From contig JAGUYG010000050.1 in NCBI GenBank assembly GCA_020061465.1, positions 1 to 64,000 of the forward strand: a stretch of 64,000 nucleotides of DNA, read 5' to 3'. The DNA is from Ignavibacteriales bacterium (GTDB taxonomy: Bacteria > Bacteroidota > Ignavibacteria > Ignavibacteriales > Ignavibacteriaceae). Position 1 is the first letter of the stretch; each line of letters opens with the position of its first letter. The translations under genes were made by a program, and so were the position numbers. Under the pieces are notes generated by a model that was given only the letters and a program-made list of their open reading frames with translations, did no database searches and was not told the DNA's origin. Shown piece after piece: positions 33,269 to 42,904 of this stretch.

Positions 33269-34933
33269 CTATGTCTGTATAACTCCCGGATTAAACCTCG
33301 GCATTTCCGGATTGTTATCCGCGGCTTCAATAGCCATCGAGATATATTCTCGTGTAAGTGCAGGATCAATAATTTCATCTATCCATAATCTTGCAGCCGC
33401 ATAAAGTGGATTGCTTTTGCTTTCATAAGATTCGGTAATTTCAGCTAAAAATCTCTTTTTATCTTCTTCAGTAATTTCTTTACCCGACTTTTTTGCTTGT
33501 CCTATTTTAATATCTAATAAAACACTGCTCGCTTGCGCCCCGCCCATAACTGCTATCTTGGCATTAGGATATGCAAATATAAAACGCGGATCGTAAGCCT
33601 TGCCGCACATTGCATAGTTGCCGGCGCCAAAGCTGTTCCCGATAATGATTGTAATTTTTGGTACGACGGAGTTTGCAACTGCATTTACCATCTTGGCACC
33701 GTCTTTAATGATACCGCCATGTTCAGCGCGGCTGCCCACCATAAATCCTGTTACATCTTGTAGAAACACTAACGGAATTTTTTTCTGGTTACAGTTCATT
33801 ATAAATCTTGTCGCTTTGTCGGCACTATCGGAATAGATAACTCCTCCTACTTGCATTTCGCCTGTTTCTGTTTTAACAATGCTGCGCTGGTTGGCAACAA
33901 TACCAACAGCCCAGCCGTCTATTCGTGCATAAGCAGTGATAATAGTTTTTCCGTAACCTGCTTTATATTCATCTATTTCCGAATCGTCGACAATCCGTGC
34001 TAATACTTCATACATATCGTAAGGTTTTATCTGATCTTCCGGAAGTATCCCGTAAATTTCTTTCGAATCGAATTTTGGCGGCTTTGGATTTGCTCTGTTA
34101 AATCCTGCTTTTGGGAATTTACCTAATTTTTCAACAAGACTTCTTATCTGTTTCAAACACTCGTCATCATCTTTCATGATATAATCAGTAACACCGGAAA
34201 TATTTGATTGAACTTTTGCACCTCCGAGACTTTCATTATCTATCACTTCACCTATGGCGGCTTTTACCAAATGCGCTCCAGCAAGAAAAACGGAACCCTC
34301 ACCTTCAACTATCAACGCTTCATCGCTCATTATAGGAAGATAAGCGCCGCCGGCAACACACGAACCCATTATAGCTGCAATTTGAGGAATTCCCATAGAA
34401 GACATGACGGCATTGTTTCTAAATATTCTGCCAAAATGTTCTTTATCCGGGAAAATTTCTTCCTGGAGCGGAAGAAAAACGCCTGCACTATCTACAAGAT
34501 AAACTACCGGAAGTCTATTCTGCATAGCGATCTCCTGTGCCCGAAGATTTTTCTTTGCAGTGATAGGAAACCAAGCGCCTGCTTTTACCGTTGCATCATT
34601 GGCAACTAAAACAAAATTTCTGTTATGAATTTTCCCGATGCCGAAAATTGTACCGGATGAAGGTGCACCGCCATAATCGGAATACATTCCGTAAGCAGCA
34701 AAGAGATTAAGTTCAAAAAATTTGCTGTCCTTATCGATTAGCTTATTGATTCTTTCCCTCGCGGTAAGCTTGCCTTTAGCTTTATGCTTTTCGATGGCTT
34801 TTTTACCTCCGCCTAACATAATTTCATCCTTTACGGCGGAAAGTTTTCTTAAAAGATTTTGTTGATAATCTTCCCGCTTAAGATAAGCTTCCTCTTTCGA
34901 TATGTTCTTGCCGATTTTTTTCATAGCGCTCAA
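33269..34933 (-). CDS. Acyl-CoA carboxylase, carboxyltransferase (beta) subunit
   Basis: A 554-residue biotin-dependent carboxyltransferase most like the methylcrotonoyl-CoA carboxylase beta subunit. The crotonase-type halves are visible: GGAPSSGTIFGIGKI with MGSCVAGGAYLPIMSDEAL in the first, and GFMVGSRAEHGGIIKDGAKM with GNSFGAGNYAMCGKAYDPRF in the second. It overlaps an acyl-CoA dehydrogenase gene by four bases, which fits leucine or other branched-chain acyl-CoA breakdown. The biotin-carboxylase subunit is not in this window. Propionyl- or geranyl-CoA as substrate cannot be excluded. Confidence 0.87.
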   Translation of the reverse strand: MSAMKKIGKNISKEEAYLKREDYQQNLLRKLSAVKDEIMLGGGKKAIEKHKAKGKLTARERINKLIDKDSKFFELNLFAAYGMYSDYGGAPSSGTIFGIGKIHNRNFVLVANDATVKAGAWFPITAKKNLRAQEIAMQNRLPVVYLVDSAGVFLPLQEEIFPDKEHFGRIFRNNAVMSSMGIPQIAAIMGSCVAGGAYLPIMSDEALIVEGEGSVFLAGAHLVKAAIGEVIDNESLGGAKVQSNISGVTDYIMKDDDECLKQIRSLVEKLGKFPKAGFNRANPKPPKFDSKEIYGILPEDQIKPYDMYEVLARIVDDSEIDEYKAGYGKTIITAYARIDGWAVGIVANQRSIVKTETGEMQVGGVIYSDSADKATRFIMNCNQKKIPLVFLQDVTGFMVGSRAEHGGIIKDGAKMVNAVANSVVPKITIIIGNSFGAGNYAMCGKAYDPRFIFAYPNAKIAVMGGAQASSVLLDIKIGQAKKSGKEITEEDKKRFLAEITESYESKSNPLYAAARLWIDEIIDPALTREYISMAIEAADNNPEMPRFNPGVIQT

Positions 34934-36096
34934 TCTTTGTTTAACAAATTTTTTGCTATTACAATTCTTTGAATTTCAGAAGTGCCTTCACCGATTGTGC
35001 ATAGTTTTACATCGCGGTAAAACTTTTCAACCGGATAATCTTTTATGAAACCGTAGCCGCCGAATATTTGTACCGCTTCGCTTGCAGCTCTCTCTGCTAT
35101 TTCACTAGCGTATAGTTTTGCAATAGCTGCTTCATTTATATTCTCTTTCCCGAGATCTTTATTATATGCAGCACGGTAGGTTAGTAATCTAGCAGCTTCA
35201 ATATTAGTTGCCATCTCGGCAAGCTTAAACTGTATTGCCTGGAACTCGCTTAAAGTCTTTCCGAATTGTTTCCTTTGGCGAGCATAATTTAATGAATTAT
35301 CGAGACATCCTTGAGCAAGCCCAACGCTGAGTGCAGCAATTGATATTCTGCCGCCTTCTAGAATTTTCATTGCCTGTATAAATCCTTCACCTTCTTTACC
35401 GATTATATTTTCTTTCGGCACTTTACAGTTTTCAAATGTAAGCTGGGTTGTATCGCTTGCTCTCATGCCGAGTTTATTTTCTTTTTTGCCTGTGATTAAA
35501 CCGGGCATACCCTTTTCGAGTACGAAAGCGGAAATTCCTTTTTTGCCTTTCGATTTATCGGTAATAGCCATTACTACTAAAATTTCACCCACTGTTCCAT
35601 GAGTAGTAAATGTCTTACTTCCATTTAGTAAAAAATGATCTCCTTTATCCTCTGCAAAGGATTTTAATCCTGCTGCATCGCTGCCTGAAATCGATTCGGT
35701 TAAGCCCCAAGCGCCAAACTTTTTACCGCTTACAAGATGCGGAAGGTATTTTTTCTTTTGTTCTTCATTGCAAAATGTATTCATGTGATTGGTGCAAAGT
35801 CCATTATGAGCTGCAACTGAAAGTGAGATAGAGGGATCGATTCGTGCAAGCTCTTCAACAACTATTACAAATTCTGTATAGCCTAACCCTGCTCCGCCGT
35901 ATTCTTCAGGCACTAACATTCCAAGAAATCCTAATTCACCCAACTCTTGCATTATTTCGGTGGGAAAAGTTTGGGTTTCGTCAAATTCCATTACACGGGG
36001 ACGAATTTTGTTCTCGGCAAAATCGCGGATTGTATCCCGAATAGCAATTTGATTTTCATCTAAATCTACTAAGAAAGGAATATTTGGCTGGCTCAT
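34930..36096 (-). CDS. Acyl-CoA dehydrogenase
   Basis: An FAD flavoenzyme that introduces a trans-2 double bond in acyl-CoA. Signatures are GAWGLTESISGSDAAG and the C-terminal QIFGGYGFIKDYPVEKFYRD with the catalytic-loop region GTSEIQRIVIAKNLL. The length of 388 residues is standard. The pairing with the carboxylase beta subunit suggests isovaleryl- or another short branched-chain acyl-CoA as substrate (inference). Confidence 0.9.
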   Translation of the reverse strand: MSQPNIPFLVDLDENQIAIRDTIRDFAENKIRPRVMEFDETQTFPTEIMQELGELGFLGMLVPEEYGGAGLGYTEFVIVVEELARIDPSISLSVAAHNGLCTNHMNTFCNEEQKKKYLPHLVSGKKFGAWGLTESISGSDAAGLKSFAEDKGDHFLLNGSKTFTTHGTVGEILVVMAITDKSKGKKGISAFVLEKGMPGLITGKKENKLGMRASDTTQLTFENCKVPKENIIGKEGEGFIQAMKILEGGRISIAALSVGLAQGCLDNSLNYARQRKQFGKTLSEFQAIQFKLAEMATNIEAARLLTYRAAYNKDLGKENINEAAIAKLYASEIAERAASEAVQIFGGYGFIKDYPVEKFYRDVKLCTIGEGTSEIQRIVIAKNLLNKD

Positions 36097-36198
36097 TTTT
36101 AACCTTTCACAATTTGTTATTACGGCTTGTAGCTGTATTTAATCCGGATTAAAAAATCTTTTGGATTTTCAATCCGCTTATTAAAAAAAGGAATTCAG

Positions 36199-37152
36199 TC
36201 AAAAATTATTTTTGTAATTAGTCAGTATTTCCTCTGCGACGTGGTAGGGAGAAAGACTTCCCGGAACCACTTTATCTATAAAGTAATTTAAGGAATTTTC
36301 ACCTTCTTCGCTCCATAATTCGTGTCTGATTTTATTTTCTACAATCTCTTTTATACGATTTTTTGCCTGCTTTCCTCGTTTCGCAAAAAACAAATTCATG
36401 TCGATGAGAAATTGATGGTGCCTAAAAATTTCTTTGGCAAGTTTATCTATGCCAACATTCTCTGAAGCAACAGTTTTAATTATATCGGGCAGCCAGGTTT
36501 TTTCATCATGTTCTTTCATCATCAAAGTAGTTTTAAGTGCAGCAACGGCTTGTTCGGCTCCAGGTCTATCTGCTTTGTTCAGTACAAAAATATCAGCGAT
36601 TTCCATCAAACCAGCTTTCATTGCCTGGATTGAATCCCCTGATTCAGGAACAAGTACCACTATTGTAGTATCGGCAGCCTTCACGATATCAAGTTCAGAT
36701 TGCCCGACTCCGACAGTTTCCAAAATTATAAAATCATTTCCGGCGGCATCTAAAACATCGGCTGCATCAATGGTCATCTTACTTAAACCGCCAAGGCTGC
36801 CGCGTGATGCCATGCTTCTTATGAAAACACCGGGGTCTTGACCGATGTCTGTCATTCGTACACGATCGCCCAATAATGCCCCGCCTGTATAGGGGCTTGT
36901 GGGGTCTACGGCAATTATCCCAACAGATTTATTTTCTTTGCGAAGGAGCTTTGTTAGCTGATTGGTAATCGTACTTTTACCGGCACCCGGAGGACCCGTA
37001 ATTCCAATTCTATATCCTTTGCCTACACGGGGATAAATTTTTTTAATAAGTTCACCGGCTTTTAAGTTTCCGGATTCGACTATAGAAATTGATCTCGCCA
37101 CAGAGCGACGGTCATTAAGCAATAGTTTATTCACCAAATCTTCCGGTATCAT
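36199..37152 (-). CDS. meaB: MeaB/ArgK-type GTPase, methylmalonyl-CoA mutase chaperone
   Basis: A SIMIBI-class GTPase that protects and reloads the B12 cofactor of methylmalonyl-CoA mutase. The P-loop is GPPGAGKST, the switch region includes VDPTSPYTGGALLGDRVRM, and ETVGVGQSE and NKADRPGAE (guanine specificity) are present. The mutase itself is not in this window. It overlaps the epimerase gene by four bases, so translation is probably coupled, and it stands 102 bases ahead of the acyl-CoA dehydrogenase gene. Confidence 0.93.
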   Translation of the reverse strand: MIPEDLVNKLLLNDRRSVARSISIVESGNLKAGELIKKIYPRVGKGYRIGITGPPGAGKSTITNQLTKLLRKENKSVGIIAVDPTSPYTGGALLGDRVRMTDIGQDPGVFIRSMASRGSLGGLSKMTIDAADVLDAAGNDFIILETVGVGQSELDIVKAADTTIVVLVPESGDSIQAMKAGLMEIADIFVLNKADRPGAEQAVAALKTTLMMKEHDEKTWLPDIIKTVASENVGIDKLAKEIFRHHQFLIDMNLFFAKRGKQAKNRIKEIVENKIRHELWSEEGENSLNYFIDKVVPGSLSPYHVAEEILTNYKNNF

Positions 37153-38084
37153 GAAAATGAATCTTGAATTTCGTTTTTAAAATAATCAACCGTAAGCTTT
37201 AAACCTTCTTCGAGTGTTATAGAAGGTTTCCAACCAAATTTCTGAATCATTTTTTCAGAAGAAATAACACTGCGTAATTGTTCGCCGGGTGCTGCGGGTC
37301 CATGTTTCTGCTGTTTGCCTGCACCTGTAATATCATTAAGAAAATTAAATATTTTAATCACGTTCGTTTCTACACCAATTCCTACATTATAAATATCACT
37401 CGAGTTATCATTCAAAGCTAATAAATTTGCATTTACTACGTCAGATACATATACATAATCTCTCGTTTGTTCTCCTGAGCCGTTAATAATTGGCTGCGAT
37501 CCGGTTAATAGCTTTGAAGTAAAGATAGCTACTACACCAGCTTCACCAAACGGATTTTGTCTGGGACCATAAACATTTGCATACCTCAAAATTGTATAAT
37601 TCAAATTGTACTGAGCATTATAAAAGTACAAATATTTTTCTACTGCGAGCTTTGAAATTCCATAAGGAGAGAGAGGTTTAGTGGGATGCGATTCATCGGC
37701 GGGAAAAATTAATTGTTCGCCGTAAACAGCCCCGCCGGTTGATGCAAAAATAAATTTCTTAACTCCTGTGTTAATACAATTTTGAAGAAGATTTAAAGTG
37801 CCAAGAATATTTGTGTCGGCGTCGAATAGAGGATCATTCACCGAACGTCGTACATCCATCTGTGCGGCATGATGATTTACCACATCAAATTTTTCTTTAA
37901 TAAACAAATCGTGTAAAGACGAATCCTTAATATCAGCTTTAATGAAATTGGCTCTAAGATTTATATTCTTTTCAAATCCGGAAGATAAATCGTCGAGCAC
38001 AACAACTTGATGACCCTGCTCAATGTATGCATCGCAAACATGAGATCCGATGAAACCGGCACCTCCGGTTAATAATATTTTCAC
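37149..38084 (-). CDS. NAD-dependent epimerase/dehydratase (GalE-like)
   Basis: An extended short-chain dehydrogenase acting on a nucleotide sugar. The Rossmann motif is LLTGGAGFIGSHV, and the catalytic Tyr-x3-Lys is in YGISKLAVEKY with a preceding Ser/Thr (FASTGGAVYG). The 311 residues fit UDP-glucose 4-epimerase-like enzymes. Substrate specificity cannot be read from sequence. It lies two bases after nadD. Confidence 0.87.
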   Translation of the reverse strand: MKILLTGGAGFIGSHVCDAYIEQGHQVVVLDDLSSGFEKNINLRANFIKADIKDSSLHDLFIKEKFDVVNHHAAQMDVRRSVNDPLFDADTNILGTLNLLQNCINTGVKKFIFASTGGAVYGEQLIFPADESHPTKPLSPYGISKLAVEKYLYFYNAQYNLNYTILRYANVYGPRQNPFGEAGVVAIFTSKLLTGSQPIINGSGEQTRDYVYVSDVVNANLLALNDNSSDIYNVGIGVETNVIKIFNFLNDITGAGKQQKHGPAAPGEQLRSVISSEKMIQKFGWKPSITLEEGLKLTVDYFKNEIQDSFS

Positions 38085-38086
38085 TA

Positions 38087-38665
38087 TTAGTCCTTGTATA
38101 ATTTGTGTTTATAAATATATTCCATAACCTTTTGCGGGACAAGATAATTTATCGGCAATCCTGACTTAACTCTCTGTCTTATATTAGCACCACTGATTTG
38201 GATTATTGGTGTATCTAAAAAAAACGCTTCATCGAAAAATGATGTCCTTGGTAATTGAGGTGAATCGCTCATTCGATTTAATACAACAAGTTTTGCCAGT
38301 TTAAGTATTTCTTCGGGTTCTTTCCATAGATGAAACTTCATTAAATTATCGTAACCGATTATTAATTCAATCTCATCATATTTCTCCTTTAATTTTTGCA
38401 GAGTAAATACCGTATACGATACGGTTTCGTTATTAATTTCAATGTCGGATATTTCAAAATATGGATGAGCTTCAATTGCGAGTTTCAACATATTCATTCG
38501 ATGCTCGGCATCCGAAGGCGTAAAGTGTGTTTTGTGGGGTGAAATATAAGAAGGGATGAAAATTATTTTTTCAAGGTTTCGCATTTCCCTCACAAATTGT
38601 GTGGTAATCAAATGTCCGTTATGTACAGGATCGAACGTCCCGCCAAAAATTGCTACCGGTTTCAT
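38087..38665 (-). CDS. nadD: Nicotinate-nucleotide adenylyltransferase
   Basis: NAD biosynthesis enzyme joining nicotinate mononucleotide and ATP. The nucleotidyltransferase motif GGTFDPVHNGHL opens the protein, IPSYISPHK follows, and ISGANIRQRVKSG near the end is the second ATP-binding motif. The 192 residues are typical. It overlaps the preceding gene by four bases. Confidence 0.94.
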   Translation of the reverse strand: MKPVAIFGGTFDPVHNGHLITTQFVREMRNLEKIIFIPSYISPHKTHFTPSDAEHRMNMLKLAIEAHPYFEISDIEINNETVSYTVFTLQKLKEKYDEIELIIGYDNLMKFHLWKEPEEILKLAKLVVLNRMSDSPQLPRTSFFDEAFFLDTPIIQISGANIRQRVKSGLPINYLVPQKVMEYIYKHKLYKD

Positions 38666-39363
38666 TTTAAAATTTCCTTATACTCAATGAAAAGATGTGT
38701 GAACTTTTCGTGCATGCTTTGGCTGCAATAAGCTGTACTTTCTTTCTTAGAAAGTTCACGGTATAAATCCTTAAAATCCTTAATTGAATTTATAGTTAAA
38801 AAACTCCTATTTAGTACGTAAATAAAATTATCAAAAAAGCAAGCCCTTTCTAAAAATTTCTCATACTTCAAGTTTTTCAAATCGGAGGGAAAAAATAGAT
38901 TATTATTATATTTATTAAAACCTATCATTGCAACTGTTTCATCTGTTGATTTACCGATTATTAAAACTTCATCTTCCATCCCCAACAAGCACATAGCCTT
39001 CTCAATATCTTCAAGCCGATAGCCGATAGAGCTTGAAAGAATAATGATATTGTATTCAGAATGGGGAAAGTATCTTTCGTTTAAAATATCGAAGGGGAAA
39101 AGAGGATGATTAGAATTTCCAAAAATTAAGTCTGCGCCACTGCCGCATAATTCCGAAGGAATCAAATCTTTGTCCGATTCATCAAAACAATAAACAATTT
39201 TATAATTACCGGCTGCTTTTTTAAGAAGTTCGTGGTGATTAAGCAGCAACGAAGTATAAAGCAAATGAGAATTATCCAAATCGAATGGCTCAAACAGCGG
39301 GATTTTTTCTATATTGAAGATAGGATGCAACGTGAGAAGATAGATACAATATTTTGATTTCAT
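38662..39363 (-). CDS. Unrecognised cytoplasmic protein, possibly nucleotidyltransferase-like
   Basis: I do not recognise this 233-residue protein with confidence. It has no signal or membrane segment. LLLNHHELLKKAAGNYKIVYCFDE followed by an acidic stretch and EVLIIGKSTDETVAMIGFN distantly recalls DUF2064/GT-A-type transferases, in which the last element reads like PALGGG-YLLGL. The key residues are not conserved. It is translationally coupled to nadD by a four-base overlap and lies nine bases after the PrsW-type gene. Confidence 0.6.
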   Translation of the reverse strand: MKSKYCIYLLTLHPIFNIEKIPLFEPFDLDNSHLLYTSLLLNHHELLKKAAGNYKIVYCFDESDKDLIPSELCGSGADLIFGNSNHPLFPFDILNERYFPHSEYNIIILSSSIGYRLEDIEKAMCLLGMEDEVLIIGKSTDETVAMIGFNKYNNNLFFPSDLKNLKYEKFLERACFFDNFIYVLNRSFLTINSIKDFKDLYRELSKKESTAYCSQSMHEKFTHLFIEYKEILK

Positions 39364-39372
39364 ATTTAATTA

Positions 39373-40320
39373 TTACCGTGCGATTTCTAATAAGCTTTGA
39401 ATATAATTTCGGTAGTAATCCACTTCTTTTTGGTAGATTGAGCGATTGAATCCCGTTGAATTTTTGTACTGCATTTTTCTGAATGCCAATGTAATTGCCG
39501 CTCTAATATAGAGTTTCCTTATATTTTCATCAACCCAGCCAAAGCTATTTCTTTTTGAAGAATTTAGAAACGGAAGATGATCAAACGGAATTATTCCTTC
39601 TTTACTTTCCTCCAAAAGCTCTTTAAAAATTATCCTGCGCTCGCTCATTAACGAAACGGAGAAGATGACAATAAAAATTGCGACGGTTATTGTCATAAAC
39701 ACAAATCCAAGAAGCGCTGTTGATTCAAAACTTACGCTTACATTCCATGCAAAATGAATGAACATTGCAATCGACATACCGAGCATGGGAAACAGAATTC
39801 TCAAAGCACCGCTTGAAAATTTTGCATAACCTAAAAAAGCGCCGAAGGTTGCCGTAGCAACACAGTGCATCACCGCCGAAAATAATGTTCTAATTATCAC
39901 CAAAAGAATCCAATTAGATAAAGTGGTTCCGTAAGAAATAAAGTAGAGAAAATTTTCCGTCATTCCGAAGCCAAGTCCAATTGCACCTCCGTAAACTATG
40001 CCATCAGTAATATTATCAAACTTTTTATTTGATACGGTAACGAAAAGAAACATTCCCTTTGTAATCTCTTCAACAAAAGGCGCGATTAGAATTGTCTCTG
40101 CATGTCCCCGAATCACTTTGTCCTCAATAAAAAAGGATAGAATAGTCGAAAGAGAAGTACTTGCCGCTAAAGTTAAAAGTATCGCACCGAAAGCTCCCCA
40201 GAAATAATTTTGTAACACTAACCCAAATGGTTCGCGGTCATAACTATCTAACTTCCATATCAATAGAAGGTAAAATAACATAGGAAGCACGGCGGCGAAA
40301 AGCGATGCAATTATTAACAT
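39373..40320 (-). CDS. PrsW-family intramembrane metalloprotease
   Basis: A polytopic membrane protein (about eight helices) of the PrsW/CPBP-like group. The EE motif is in FVEEITKGMFLF, the second acidic motif in FGFGMTENFLYF, and His residues are in VMHCVATATFGAF and HFAWN, the expected metal ligands. In Bacillus PrsW cuts an anti-sigma factor; no anti-sigma gene lies nearby here, so the target is unknown. It is the first gene of the minus-strand unit running down to the carboxylase. Confidence 0.85.
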   Translation of the reverse strand: MLIIASLFAAVLPMLFYLLLIWKLDSYDREPFGLVLQNYFWGAFGAILLTLAASTSLSTILSFFIEDKVIRGHAETILIAPFVEEITKGMFLFVTVSNKKFDNITDGIVYGGAIGLGFGMTENFLYFISYGTTLSNWILLVIIRTLFSAVMHCVATATFGAFLGYAKFSSGALRILFPMLGMSIAMFIHFAWNVSVSFESTALLGFVFMTITVAIFIVIFSVSLMSERRIIFKELLEESKEGIIPFDHLPFLNSSKRNSFGWVDENIRKLYIRAAITLAFRKMQYKNSTGFNRSIYQKEVDYYRNYIQSLLEIAR

Positions 40321-40523
40321 GTTAATTTGCTGTATGATTTAATGAAATCGAGATTAAGATTTATTCGTGAAAATTCCCTTCTAAATATTAAAAGCTGTGC
40401 ATTAAATTCAAAATAAAATTTTTTCAACGCATTACTTCAAACGTAAAACTAAAATTCTGAATGCACATTTATGGTGTTATCGAACTGTATAATTGAAAGC
40501 GAATGATAAATTCTGATTGGCAA

Positions 40524-41768
40524 TTATTTTTCTTTAAGCCACAAGATCAATTCTTTTAATGAAGGTAATTTTCCGTATGATAAAATTCCGATTCTGAAAA
40601 TTTTTGCCGATACTATTATTGTTAAATAAATTGAGAAAATCATAATTAGTATCGTAACAACTATTTCTTCAATAGGAACGGGTGCTACTTTAAATCTGAT
40701 AATCATTATTGACGGAAGTGTAAGCGGAATGTATGATAAAATTTTTACATAATTTGAATCGGGTGCTTCTATTGCTCCTATTATAAAAATTACAGGCAGA
40801 AGGATAATCAAACTTAGGTAAGCGGTAATTTGCTGGGCTTCCTGCTCGGTAGTTACTATCGATCCTAATCCTACAAAAATTGAAGTATAAAATAAAAATC
40901 CAAGAAGAAAATAAATTAACATCGGTAAAATATTCGAAAAAGCTTCATCCGGAATAATATGGCTGCCGGCTAACGCTATTGCTACCAATGCCCAAATAAA
41001 CATCTGGAATAAACCGAGTATACTTAAACCAATAATTTTTCCCGCTAACAGCTCATCCGGTTTACAGCTTGATACGAGAATTTCTATCAACCTGTTAGAT
41101 TTCTCTTCAACGAGGCTTCTTATTAACATACCGCCGGATGAGATAATAATCATCAGCAAGAGCATTATTAAAATTAAAGCAGAAAAAAATACAACTAAAA
41201 AATCCGAGCCGGATTCCTTTCCTTCCTTATCCAATCGAATGGAGTTGACTTCTATTTTCTTTGTGAATAGTATTGCTTCCGAAGGTTCTATTCCAACTTT
41301 TTGCAGCTTTTTATTTATGATAGCTGTGTTTACTGCTTCTTCAATCCTTCTTAAATCTTTTAAGCCGGGAATACTTTTGCTTCTAAATTCTACGGTTATG
41401 GAATCGTGAATTTCATGAGTTAAAATTAAACAGCCAAATAGAGTTTGTTCGGTAATTTGCTTATCTGCATTCTCTTTTAACTCATGAATAGATTTATTTT
41501 CTTCGGTTAAATTTACAATAAGATAATTCGGCTGATTGTCTTTTAATTTATATTTCTCAAGCTCGGATGCAATCATTCGGATATAAGTTTTAGAAGTATC
41601 AATAATTCCGATTGCTTTAATTCCTGCTTCCTCATCACCGGCTAACAAGGTGGGTAAAAGAGCAAAACTTATGATGATTAGTGGTGTGAGAAAAATTGAG
41701 ATAATGAACGACTTGGTCTTAACTTTCTCTACGAACTCCCACAAAGCAATTGTAAAAATCTTTTTCAT
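40524..41768 (-). CDS. ABC-2-type exporter permease (NatB-like)
   Basis: Membrane subunit of an ABC exporter. The first helix (residues about 20-42) is followed by a large external domain (about 45-190) and then five or six helices, with the ABC-2 signature EEKSNRLIEILVSSCKPDELL before the second. This layout is that of NatB/YhaP-type sodium or drug exporters. It follows its ATPase gene by ten bases. Confidence 0.87.
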   Translation of the reverse strand: MKKIFTIALWEFVEKVKTKSFIISIFLTPLIIISFALLPTLLAGDEEAGIKAIGIIDTSKTYIRMIASELEKYKLKDNQPNYLIVNLTEENKSIHELKENADKQITEQTLFGCLILTHEIHDSITVEFRSKSIPGLKDLRRIEEAVNTAIINKKLQKVGIEPSEAILFTKKIEVNSIRLDKEGKESGSDFLVVFFSALILIMLLLMIIISSGGMLIRSLVEEKSNRLIEILVSSCKPDELLAGKIIGLSILGLFQMFIWALVAIALAGSHIIPDEAFSNILPMLIYFLLGFLFYTSIFVGLGSIVTTEQEAQQITAYLSLIILLPVIFIIGAIEAPDSNYVKILSYIPLTLPSIMIIRFKVAPVPIEEIVVTILIMIFSIYLTIIVSAKIFRIGILSYGKLPSLKELILWLKEK

Positions 41769-41778
41769 AATGAAATAT

Positions 41779-42672
41779 TCAGGTTGATTTTTTTACCGCG
41801 TCTATAAAAATGCGGTCCAACGTCGGTTCTATTACTGAAAAATGAGATATTTCAAGATCCGATGAAATAAGTCTTAGAAACTCATGCGGTTTAACTCTCT
41901 CATCAATCTGAACTTCCGAATAGTTATTGTATTGTTCAAATTCTTTAATAAACGGGATTGAGCGAATCAATTCAGGATTACCCTTGAACTGAATTCGAAT
42001 ATAATTTCCCCCGAATTTTTGTTTTATTTCAGAAAGGCTTCCTTTCAAAATGGTTCTGCCTTTATCCATCAAAAGAATATCCGAGCATAGTTTTTCCGCA
42101 GTGTCCATATAATGGGTTGAGAGTAAAATTATCTTTCCTTCATCTATAAATGAGAGAATTAATTCTTTTACTACTTGTTGATTTATAGGGTCTAAGCCGC
42201 CAAAGGGTTCGTCTAATATTAATAGTTTAGGATTATGAATAACAGACAAAATAAATTGAACTTTCTGTTGATTACCTTTTGATAGCTCTTGAATTTTTTT
42301 ATCCTTAAACTCCAGAAGTGAAAGCGATTTTAACCACTTAATTCCCTCGTTAAACGCATGCGATTTAGAAAGATTTTTTAATCTCCCAAAATAAATTAGT
42401 ACATCTACAACTCTGCTCTTCTTATACAAACCGCGCTCTTCCGGTAAATATCCAACCATATTGAAAAAGTTTTCGTTTATCAGTTTTCCGGAGAAGGTAA
42501 TTTCGCCTGTGGTTGGCTTGATGATATTTAGTATCATTCTGATTGTAGTAGTTTTTCCGGCACCATTCGGTCCGAGCAGCCCAAAAATTTTACCTTCTTG
42601 AACTTCAAATGACAAATCATTTACTGCCGTGATGGTATTAAAATTCTTACTTAAGTTTTTTACAATCAACAT
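41779..42672 (-). CDS. ABC exporter ATP-binding protein (NatA-like)
   Basis: Nucleotide-binding subunit: Walker A GPNGAGKTT, signature LSKGNQQKVQF, Walker B LLILDEPFGGLDP and the switch His in LLSTHYMDTAE. An accessory C-terminal domain follows. The frame is open to 42738, but the ATG at 42672 (MLIVKNLSKNF) matches the usual family start and is chosen. The partner permease is directly downstream. Confidence 0.93.
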   Translation of the reverse strand: MLIVKNLSKNFNTITAVNDLSFEVQEGKIFGLLGPNGAGKTTTIRMILNIIKPTTGEITFSGKLINENFFNMVGYLPEERGLYKKSRVVDVLIYFGRLKNLSKSHAFNEGIKWLKSLSLLEFKDKKIQELSKGNQQKVQFILSVIHNPKLLILDEPFGGLDPINQQVVKELILSFIDEGKIILLSTHYMDTAEKLCSDILLMDKGRTILKGSLSEIKQKFGGNYIRIQFKGNPELIRSIPFIKEFEQYNNYSEVQIDERVKPHEFLRLISSDLEISHFSVIEPTLDRIFIDAVKKST

Positions 42673-42904
42673 TATTATAAAATGAATAAAGTGTATGTTA
42701 ACTGACTCAAAAATAAACCATCTTGAGGCAAAAAACATAAAAGATAAATTGAAGCGAATCTTTTATTCCACTCAAAGACAAAAGTGATCTATGAAAGATT
42801 ATAGGAAGCAAATAAGTAAAAATGGGTATCGGGTGAATGGTTGACTATCAAACCAAGTATCTATATATTTTGTCTTGTTTTTTGCTCTTTTCTTCAAAAA
42901 AAAC

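Noticed and set aside
34208-34609. 133-codon plus-strand frame inside the carboxylase gene
   Set aside because: Antisense shadow of a conserved enzyme; no start-site signal or homology pattern.
36434-36841. 135-codon plus-strand frame opposite meaB
   Set aside because: Antisense shadow of a well-conserved GTPase gene with low-complexity Ser/Ala product.
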